A stretch of DNA of 64,000 bases from JAAXGI01 sp965206975 (lineage in GTDB: Bacteria; Gemmatimonadota; Gemmatimonadetes; Longimicrobiales; Gaopeijiaceae): contig OZ242253.1 of NCBI GenBank assembly GCA_965206975.1, positions 2,852,001 through 2,916,000 of the forward strand. The letters run 5' to 3'. Made by a program: the position numbers and the translations under genes. Below the pieces are notes generated by a model, which had not been told where the DNA came from, did not search any database, and saw only the letters and a list, made by a program, of their open reading frames with translations. This document shows, one piece after another, positions 54,116-64,000 of the stretch. Position 1 is the first letter of the stretch. Every line of letters begins with the position of its first letter.

Positions 54116-57100
54116 TTGAAGGAGTATTCCCGCGTTCTCGTCGCGAATCGGGGGGAGGTGGCGATTCGCGTTTTTCGCGCGTGCACGGAGCTCGGAAAGC
54201 GTACGATCGCGATCTACAGCGAAGAGGACTCCCTCGCGCTTCACCGCTACAAGGCGGACGAGGCCTACCTCGTGCCATCGGACCGCGGGCCGGTGGAGGC
54301 GTACTTGGACATCGACGCGATCCTGGCGCTTGCGCAGCGGCGCCGCGTCGATGCGATTCACCCGGGCTACGGGTTCCTATCGGAGCATGCGGAGTTCGCA
54401 CGACGATGCCTCAAGGCCGGAATCGACTTCATCGGCCCAACGCCCGAGCACCTGGAGCTATTCGGGGACAAGCTCTCCTCCCGGGCGATGGCGATTCGCG
54501 CAGGCGTTCCCGTGATTCCCGGTACGCGCGGGCCGGTCGAGGAAGTTGCCGATGCACTCGCCTTCGCGGGGGAGGCCGGCTACCCGGTGATCGTGAAGGC
54601 TGCCGCCGGGGGCGGGGGGCGAGGGATGCGGGTGGCGCGAGACGAGGAGGAACTCCGCCGCGCCTTTCCCGTCGCGCGGCGGGAGGCGGAGAGTTCCTTC
54701 GGGAGCCGGACCGTCTACCTGGAGAAGTTCGTCGAGGAACCGAGGCACATCGAGGTCCAGATCCTCGGGGACCGGCAGGGCACGGTCGTTCATCTTTGGG
54801 AGAGGGACTGTTCTGTCCAGCGTCGCCACCAAAAGGTCGTCGAAGTGGCGCCGGCCGTCGGCCTCGATCCCGAGGTGCGTGGTGCGATCTGCGAGGCCGC
54901 TCGCTCGCTCATGGCGGATGCTCGCTACGTGGGTGCGGGCACGGCGGAGTTTCTCGTCGACCCGGCCGGCTCCTACTACTTCATCGAGGTGAACCCCCGC
55001 ATCCAGGTCGAGCACACCGTGACGGAGCTTGTCCTCGGGATCGATCTCGTTCAGGCGCAGATCCGGATCGCCGAGGGACACGATCTCGAAGGGGCGGGGA
55101 TCCCCTGGCCGCTTCCGGAACCCAAGGGATACGCGATCCAGTGCCGGGTGACAACCGAGGATCCGGGGAACGACTTTCTCCCGGATACGGGACGGATCGC
55201 CCACTACCGCTCGCCGGGGGGGCTCGGCGTACGACTCGATGGGGCGACGGCCTTTACGGGCGGTACCGTGAGCCCGCACTACGATTCGCTACTCGTGAAG
55301 GTCTGCACGGCGGCGTTTCGTTTCGAGGATGCGGCGCGGAAGATGCATCGGGCGCTCCTCGAGTTCCGGATCCGAGGGGTCAAGACGAACCTCCCCTTCC
55401 TGGAGAACGTCGTCACCCACCCCGACTTTCTCCGGGGCAGCGTGGACACCAGCTTCATCGACACCCACCCGGAGCTCTTCGACTTCCGTCCCCGCCTCGA
55501 CCGGGGAACGAAGACCCTCAAGTACATCGGTCACATCGTCGTCAATGGGCAGCGGGATGGGCCGAAGACGCGGACGAAGCCGGACATCGAGGCCGCGCAC
55601 CTCCCCGCCCTTACCCCGGCCCCGACCGGTGAATCGCTCAAGGCCCTACTGGACCGGGAGGGGCCTTCCGCCGTCGTCGCAAGGATCCGGGCGGAGGAGA
55701 AGGTGCTTCTTACGGATACGACCTTCCGAGACGCTCATCAGTCGCTCCTCGCGACCCGTATGCGTACGAAGGACCTCCTCGCTGCTGCCGAGGTCACGGG
55801 CCGCCTCATGCCGGAGCTGTTCTCGATGGAGGTCTGGGGCGGGGCCACCTTCGATACCGCGTACCGCTTTCTCAAGGAGGATCCGTGGGAGCGCCTCGTC
55901 CAGCTGCGGGGCCAGCTCCCGGACCACCTCCTGCAGATGCTCCTTCGCGGCCAGAGCCTCCTCGGATACTCGGCCTATCCGGACAACGCGGTCCGGGCCT
56001 TCGTCCGCGAGTCTGCCGCCGCCGGGATCGATGTCTTTCGCATCTTCGATTCGCTCAACTGGCTTCCGAACATGCGGGTCGCGATCGAAGCCGTACGCAA
56101 TGAGGGAAAGATCGCCGAGGGCACGCTCTGCTACACCGGGGACCTCTTGGACGCGAACCGGACGAAGTACGGCCTTGCATACTACGTAGACCTTGCCAGA
56201 GAGATTGAAGAGGCAGGCGCCAACACGCTTGCTGTAAAGGACATGGCGGGGCTACTGAAGCCTGTGGCCGCGGACCGCCTCGTCCGGGCCCTCCGGGATG
56301 CCACCGACCTTCCCATTCACCTGCACACTCACGACTCGGCCGGGGTGGCCGTCTCGACGTGTGCCAGGAGCGCGCTCGCTGGGGCCGACATCGTCGACGG
56401 ATGCATCGATGCGCTCGCCGGGGGCACCTCGCAGCCGAGCCTCCGAGCGATCGCGGCGGCGCTTCACGGCACCCGGCGCGACCCGGGACTCGACCTGGAC
56501 GGACTCCAACCGTTGAACGACTACTGGGCGACCGTTCGAAGGTTCTACGGGTTCATCGAGAACGCGCCGGTCGCACCCGACGCCGGCGTCTTCCGTCACC
56601 AAGTGCCTGGCGGCCAGTTCACCAACCTCAGGGCGCAGGCGGAAGCGGTCGGGCTGGGGAGCCGCTGGAGCGAGGTGGTCCGTGCGTACCGGGAAGCGGA
56701 CGAGGCACTCGGGGAGCTGATCAAGGTGACACCCTCCTCGAAGGCCGTCGGCGATCTCGCTCTCTTCATGGTTCAGAACGGCCTCGACGGGACGAACCTT
56801 GTAAGCCGGGGGGCGGAGTTGAGCTTTCCCGAGTCCGTGGTCGGCCTACTGAAGGGCCGCCTCGGACGGCCGCCCTACGGCTTTCCTGCAGAGCTCAGGG
56901 CCGCCGTCCTGAAGGGCGCCGAGCCGCTCGTGGACCGGCCGGGGGCCTACCTCGCCCCGACGGATCTCGAGCGCGCGCGGGCCGAAGCGGTGGAGCTCAC
57001 GGCCGGCGATCCCCTGGCGGGTACCCCCGGGGGGCGGGACGCGCTGAGCGTCACCCTCTTTCCGGACGTCTACCGGGGGTACGTGGAGCACCGAGCCGAG

Positions 57101-57583
57101 TACGGAGATATTTCTGTCTTGGATACGCTCACCTTCTTTTACGGGCTCGGCCGGGGTGAGAAGGTGAGTGTCGAGATCGAGCCGGGAAAGACGCTCATCA
57201 TCCGCCTCGTCTCCGTCGGCGAGGAGAGGGCGGATGGCACGCGGCCCGTGCGGTTCGAGCTGAACGGGCACTCCCGGGAGGTTCGGATACGGGATCTCGG
57301 AATCCGGCCGGATGTAGCCTCGCGGTCGAAGGCGGATCCGGCGGACTGGAGGGAAGTCGGGGCCTCGATGCCGGGCCGTGTGATCCAGGTCCTCGTGGAG
57401 CCCGGGGAGAGCGTCGAGAAGGGCGCGCAGCTCCTCATGGTAGAGGCGATGAAGATGGAGACGGCGGTCACGGCACCTCGGCACGCAGTGGTCGAGGCCG
57501 TTCTCGTGGCGATCGATGAAGAGGTCGAGGCGGGAGACCTACTCCTCAGGCTCGGCACGGTCCCCGAGACCGAGGAGATATAG
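54116..57583 (+). CDS. pyc: Pyruvate carboxylase
   Basis: A 1,155-residue single-chain biotin enzyme that makes oxaloacetate from pyruvate and bicarbonate. Domains in order: biotin carboxylase (about 1-460; KAAAGGGGRGMRVARDEEEL ATP-grasp loop, FIEVNPRIQVEHTVTE), carboxyltransferase (about 530-1000; DTTFRDAHQSLLATRMRTKD metal/substrate motif, EVWGGATFD, LHTHDSAGVAVSTCARSALA, AGTSQPSL-like GGTSQPSLRAIAAAL), and biotinyl domain (about 1080-1150) with Lys1113 in VEAMKMETAV. TTG start 54116 after GAGAGAGG. Length is the norm for the alpha4 form. Monocistronic. Confidence 0.96.
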   Translation: MKEYSRVLVANRGEVAIRVFRACTELGKRTIAIYSEEDSLALHRYKADEAYLVPSDRGPVEAYLDIDAILALAQRRRVDAIHPGYGFLSEHAEFARRCLKAGIDFIGPTPEHLELFGDKLSSRAMAIRAGVPVIPGTRGPVEEVADALAFAGEAGYPVIVKAAAGGGGRGMRVARDEEELRRAFPVARREAESSFGSRTVYLEKFVEEPRHIEVQILGDRQGTVVHLWERDCSVQRRHQKVVEVAPAVGLDPEVRGAICEAARSLMADARYVGAGTAEFLVDPAGSYYFIEVNPRIQVEHTVTELVLGIDLVQAQIRIAEGHDLEGAGIPWPLPEPKGYAIQCRVTTEDPGNDFLPDTGRIAHYRSPGGLGVRLDGATAFTGGTVSPHYDSLLVKVCTAAFRFEDAARKMHRALLEFRIRGVKTNLPFLENVVTHPDFLRGSVDTSFIDTHPELFDFRPRLDRGTKTLKYIGHIVVNGQRDGPKTRTKPDIEAAHLPALTPAPTGESLKALLDREGPSAVVARIRAEEKVLLTDTTFRDAHQSLLATRMRTKDLLAAAEVTGRLMPELFSMEVWGGATFDTAYRFLKEDPWERLVQLRGQLPDHLLQMLLRGQSLLGYSAYPDNAVRAFVRESAAAGIDVFRIFDSLNWLPNMRVAIEAVRNEGKIAEGTLCYTGDLLDANRTKYGLAYYVDLAREIEEAGANTLAVKDMAGLLKPVAADRLVRALRDATDLPIHLHTHDSAGVAVSTCARSALAGADIVDGCIDALAGGTSQPSLRAIAAALHGTRRDPGLDLDGLQPLNDYWATVRRFYGFIENAPVAPDAGVFRHQVPGGQFTNLRAQAEAVGLGSRWSEVVRAYREADEALGELIKVTPSSKAVGDLALFMVQNGLDGTNLVSRGAELSFPESVVGLLKGRLGRPPYGFPAELRAAVLKGAEPLVDRPGAYLAPTDLERARAEAVELTAGDPLAGTPGGRDALSVTLFPDVYRGYVEHRAEYGDISVLDTLTFFYGLGRGEKVSVEIEPGKTLIIRLVSVGEERADGTRPVRFELNGHSREVRIRDLGIRPDVASRSKADPADWREVGASMPGRVIQVLVEPGESVEKGAQLLMVEAMKMETAVTAPRHAVVEAVLVAIDEEVEAGDLLLRLGTVPETEEI

Positions 57584-57711
57584 GGGCTCCCGATCCGTTC
57601 GCGCGCTTCCCGCCTACCCGCCGGGGTCTCGCAGGTTCGGATCTGTTGTAATCATTGAACTTACGAGATTATGTGTCCGAATTCCCGCTGTTGGGTTCCC
57701 GCTGTTCGGGG

Positions 57712-58873
57712 TCAGAAACGGGCTCTCCGGCGGCTCTCGAGGGCCCTCCTGAGCTGTGCCTCGTCCGCCCGCTGGTAGCATTGGAGCACCGTCTTGGCCG
57801 TCTTCCAGCCGCCGAGTTCGCACAGCACCTTGAGCGGCTGGTCCATGAGATCCGAGGCAAACTTCCGCCTCAGGGAGTGCCAGCCTCTACCGTGCTTCGG
57901 CTCCAGTCCCGCGAGTTCCCGGGCTTTCTTCCACCAGAGACGCGCCGGCGTACGGCTCACGCCACTTCGACGGGTCCTTGTGCGCGGGCAGCAGAGGTAC
58001 GTCCCCGACCCCACGGGTCCTCCTCCGCGCTTCATGCAGGCCGGCGATCGCCTCGGCGGTCACCGGAGTCCGGTGTTCGTAGCCCGACTTCTCGTGCTCT
58101 GCGCGCCACCGCACCACTCTGCCTTCAAGGTCGACATCCGACCATCGAAGCTGACGAATGGCGCCGATGCGGTGTCCGGTCTCGTGCGCGAGCACGAGAG
58201 CGACGTGAAAGCGCCAGTCAACCTCCCGGGATACCTGCAGAAGCGCCTGGTATTCGTCCTCGGCTAGGACGACCCGGGTCGGGTTCTTCTCCGTGGGTGT
58301 CTTCAGGCCCTTCAGCGGGTTCGAGTCGAGGAGCAGGCGGCCCTGCTCGTCCCTCGACTTCGCGGCCCAGTTGAGGACCGCGAGCAGTAACTTCAAGTCG
58401 CATTCGATCGTTCGATTGGACACCGGCTTTCCGCTCGGGCCGACCTTGCCCGACCGCCGTTCCCGGATGAACCGGTCCCAGTCGCGCTGGGAGAGCGTAG
58501 CGGGTTTCCGGGCCCTGCCGAAGTACCCGAGGAACATCTTCATCGCGGCCCTGCCGTAGTTCCGGGACCGCTCGCCCTTGGTGGGCGTCACCTCATCACC
58601 GTAGATGTCAAAAAGCGTTTCCAGGGTAAGTGGCTCGGGCTCGGCTGCCGCCCTGGTCTGGAGTTCGGGCTGGGCTCGGCCTGCGGCGATTTCATCCGCC
58701 TGCCTCTTTGCCCGCGTCCAGTCGCGATGCTTGAGCGACCTGCTTAGCCTACGCGCGTCCTCCCGCCACTCGACCTGGATCAGGCCGGTCTTCGGATCAG
58801 GAAAGACCCGTACCCGGTTCCGGCCCCGTTCGCCGGAGCTGTAGCTCCGCCGCCGTCGTTTCGTGCGTGCCAT
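57712..58873 (-). pseudogene. Tyrosine integrase, frameshifted
   Basis: An integrase of about 387 codons split by one shift near 57940-57975. The first frame carries an N-terminal arm domain, a core-binding domain (SNRTIECDLKLLLAVLNWAA) and the catalytic Arg in LAHETGHRIGAIRQLRWSDV. The second frame gives WWKKARELAGLEPKHGRGWH, SLRRKFASDLMDQPLKVLCE and LGGWKTAKTVLQCYQRAD with H-x-x-R and the final Tyr. ATG 58873 (third of three ATGs) fits AAAGGAG best. Its 3' end and 60 bases beyond are nearly repeated, inverted, at 28205-28464. Confidence 0.88.
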
Positions 58874-58875
58874 CA

Positions 58876-59257
58876 TCATGCTCCTTTCTCGATGATGGAC
58901 TGCACGATCTGCGCGGTGGAAACTTCGCGCAGAGGAGCCTTCCCGGCCAGACGCGACTTGGCGGGTCCCCGGGCCTTACGGGGAAGGTGCTTCAGGGCGA
59001 TCCTGGGCGCGCCGGGCCTTCCGGCGTTCGGGATCCTTGCCGTCGCGCACGAGGCGGCCGAGATGGCCCGTGGAGTAGCCGGTCTCCCTGGCGGCGTCCG
59101 TCAGCGTGAGTGTCGCCTCGTCCCTGTGGCGGAGCGCGGCCTCGAGTTGCGCCGCGCAGGACTCCAGGGCCACCGCCGGTGTATTCCCCCCGTATTGGCG
59201 GAGCGCCTTGGCCTGAGTCCGCCAGGCGGCGGGCAGGATCTCGATCCGCCCGGTCAT
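58876..59257 (-). pseudogene. HTH-type DNA-binding protein, frameshifted
   Basis: From ATG 59257 (after GGAGGAAG) the frame gives RIEILPAAWRTQAKALRQYG, then TLTDAARETGYSTGHLGRLV with RDGK, a helix-turn-helix. After one extra base near 59033 the original ending is IPNAGRPGAPRIALKHLPRK to STAQIVQSIIEKGA, with stop TGA overlapping the integrase ATG run. In its intact form it is a protein of about 126 residues, likely the excisionase or regulator of the integrase. Confidence 0.72.
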
Positions 59258-59303
59258 GCGCGCGCTTCCTCCCGAGGGTGCGCAGCCGACTGCATCTCCG
59301 TGT

Positions 59304-59618
59304 TCACTCCCAGTCGCCCTCGGCATCTCTCTTGAGCGCGTCGGCGAGGTCGGGATCGCCCTGGCCGCGCCGGACGGAGCGCTCGGCGAGGCCGACGCGG
59401 CGTCCGAGATCGGCGAGCCCGGCGGCACGCGCGATCGCGTAGATGGCGGCGGCAACGGCCGTGAGCGCCAGGGCGAGGTGCATGGCCATGAAGGCGCCGT
59501 GGTCGGCGAGGATCACGAGCCAGAACGGCGCGAGATACTCGAACCGCGGTCCGGCGAGAAGGATGGCCGACCCCGCGAGGGCGGCGGTCAGCCCCGTGCT
59601 GATCTTCCAGGGTTGCAT
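59304..59618 (-). CDS. Small membrane protein
   Basis: A 104-residue protein with two predicted membrane helices, about 8-24 (GLTAALAGSAILLAGP) and 44-66 (FMAMHLALALTAVAAAIYAI), then a charged C-terminal tail. No family recognised. ATG 59618 lies ten bases after the stop of the replication-relaxation gene on the same strand, so they are probably co-transcribed. Confidence 0.6.
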   Translation of the reverse strand: MQPWKISTGLTAALAGSAILLAGPRFEYLAPFWLVILADHGAFMAMHLALALTAVAAAIYAIARAAGLADLGRRVGLAERSVRRGQGDPDLADALKRDAEGDWE

Positions 59619-59627
59619 CGCGGGACC

Positions 59628-60509
59628 CTAGAGCTCGAGCGCGGCCGGGTCCCGCTCGGCCGGCCCCCGCAGGGAGGTGCGGCCGTCGCCCGAGCCCAGG
59701 ATCCGGAGCACCCGTCTCGCGGCCGGTCCGTTGGCGTGCATCCGGAACCCGGCGGCGGCCTTGGCCCGGACGGATGCGGCGGTGTAGTGACCGGAAGCGA
59801 CCTCGATATTGACGCGGCCGGTCCGCCCGTCGGCGTCGACGTACTCGATCTGCGCGTCGGGGTAGAGCACGCGGCCCTGCTCGTCGATGGGGAGGCCGAG
59901 CTCCCGGGCGGCGCGGAGCCGTTCGGCGTCGGCGGCCCGCCGGCCGTCCCGAGCGCGGGCGGATTCGCTCCGGCGCGCGACGGTGCCCTTGAGCTCGCGG
60001 TCGAGGCGCACGCGCCGGATGGCGGCGTCCTGCCGGAGCAGGCACTCGTGCTCCTGGCGGCAGGCCCGGTAGATCGCCGTGTCGTGGGCGAGTTGGGAGC
60101 GCTGGAGGCGCGCGGCGGAGCCGACGTACTGTCCGGGGTCCAGGCCGTGCTCGACGGCCAGCTCGCGTGCGGCCGCCGCCCCACTCCGTGTGAGCGTCAG
60201 GACCTTGAACGGCTTTCCCTTCGGTCCCCTGGCTGCGCGTTCCTTGACGAGCCCCTCCCGGATCCAGGCGTTCACGGCCTGCCGGGTGGTGTAGGGATGG
60301 CCGCCGAAGTGGGCTTCGGCCAGGTCGCGGAAGGAGACGCAGCCGTAGAGGCCCACATCGGCGAGAGCGCGGCCGCACCGCTCCGGAAAGGAGATCGCCT
60401 CACGGCTATCGCGCGCATCGTGCTCCCGCCGGTGGCCGTCCCGCATGCGGCCGGGAGCACGGGTCTCCGGCGTGCGGCGCGGGTCCGGTGCGATCGCGCG
60501 GTCGAACAT
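59628..60509 (-). CDS. Replication-relaxation-like protein
   Basis: A 293-residue protein with a winged-helix start (GCVSFRDLAEAHFGGHPYTT, RQAVNAWIREGLVKERAARG) and a C-terminal nuclease-like fold (RVLYPDAQIEYVDADGRTGR, VNIEVASGHYTAASVRAKAA), the pattern of replication-relaxation proteins encoded on mobilisable elements. I chose ATG 60509 because AAGGAG lies ahead of it; earlier in-frame codons lack a site. It suggests that the island is of plasmid or integrative-element origin. Confidence 0.65.
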   Translation of the reverse strand: MFDRAIAPDPRRTPETRAPGRMRDGHRREHDARDSREAISFPERCGRALADVGLYGCVSFRDLAEAHFGGHPYTTRQAVNAWIREGLVKERAARGPKGKPFKVLTLTRSGAAAARELAVEHGLDPGQYVGSAARLQRSQLAHDTAIYRACRQEHECLLRQDAAIRRVRLDRELKGTVARRSESARARDGRRAADAERLRAARELGLPIDEQGRVLYPDAQIEYVDADGRTGRVNIEVASGHYTAASVRAKAAAGFRMHANGPAARRVLRILGSGDGRTSLRGPAERDPAALEL

Positions 60510-60886
60510 CTCTTTGGCTCCTTCCCCGGCCTCAGCGGCTCGGGCCGAAGCTCCGGCTCGGGAGCGGGAGCGGCACCTCGGGCCGGACGGCGGGCCGAGA
60601 GGCGGGAGCGCGGCTGGCGGCCACCGCCGCCGGCTCGGGTCGTGGCCGACGCCCACCCGCTCACCGGTCATCATGGCGCTGACGACTGCCAAATCTTTAT
60701 AAATAATTGATAATAAACGACTTACTGCTTGTTGATCAGAGGCAATTCCCTCATTAGATCCCGCTTTCTGAACGGGAATCCATCCGACCGTATGAGAAGT
60801 CCGTGGACGAGTTCTGAGTGATCAACCGAGGCCGCGCGGCCGGGCGTGAGATCGGTATGTTCCAATCCGCGCTGGCCGATCCGGTG

Positions 60887-64000
<3,114 letters not shown>

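Noticed and set aside
57625..57660. tRNA-like GCAGGTTCGGATCTGT beside the second integrase
   Set aside because: Only a weak T-arm-like hairpin; no acceptor, D or anticodon stems. Possibly a decayed tRNA end, but not supportable.
59254..60710. Long frames on both strands over the replication-relaxation gene
   Set aside because: Compositional shadows (Arg/Pro-rich or Gly/Val-rich) without starts or domains.

Overview
The window is GC-rich DNA from a Gram-negative bacterium. The evidence for an outer membrane is a set of genes for lipopolysaccharide assembly and phospholipid transport (LptE, LpxH, MlaD/F/E), exported lipoproteins and a DUF3187-type barrel. The gene content (exported hydrolases and PQQ enzymes, GTG/TTG starts, an isolated 16S gene) resembles Gemmatimonadota-like or similar deep-branching phyla. 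That is inference; the complete 16S gene at 715-2276 (minus) would settle it.

Positions 1-36,480 are mostly host chromosome. From the left come the start of era, then a 16S rRNA gene with its own promoter, leader and terminator and no tRNA or 23S behind it. A run of exported or metabolic genes follows: gamma-glutamyltransferase, an exported cyclase, a CDGSH protein, MscS, a cupin, a glycosyltransferase, a type 5 uracil-DNA glycosylase, thiC, an exported FAH-fold protein and a YbdG-like channel. A mobile-element scar at 19.4-21.7 kb holds an IS1182-type element with perfect 21-bp ends and two transposase scraps. Next comes a copper type II monooxygenase fused to cytochrome c, opposite an amidating-lyase-like propeller, then decayed genes and a PQQ sugar dehydrogenase. 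A tRNA-Pro gene flanked by an integrase remnant precedes a core operon, lipoprotein-lptE-hemC-rph-rdgB, with lpxH, a lipid kinase and a double universal stress protein nearby.

Positions ~36,560-46,960 are a compact 10.4-kb integrated element, all on the minus strand: P4-type integrase, an unknown protein, AlpA-like excisionase, RepA-like helicase, an iteron origin-like region, large terminase, a Panacea-domain protein with a small membrane protein, HNH nuclease, HK97 major capsid protein, prohead protease, two head-tail connectors, portal, and a Myb/SANT-like DNA-binding protein. It has a complete capsid module but no tail, baseplate or lysis genes. This is the layout of a capsid-forming phage satellite (cf-PICI-like) and is the most interesting object in the window. 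Its terminase and portal genes each carry a frameshift, so this copy may be defective.

Positions 47,097-57,583 return to host genes: ridA, the mlaEFD phospholipid-transport operon, osmC-like, a CNNM/CorC protein, lspA and a large pyruvate carboxylase. From 57.7 kb to the right edge lies a second island: a frameshifted integrase with an HTH gene, a small membrane protein, a replication-relaxation protein and the R subunit of a type I restriction system, which runs off the edge. The 3' end of this integrase is nearly duplicated, in inverted orientation, beside the tRNA-Pro gene at 28.2-28.46 kb.

Frame-breaking indels occur only in mobile or dispensable genes, while all the housekeeping genes are open. 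This argues for real gene decay rather than random sequencing error, though several breaks fall in G/C runs.
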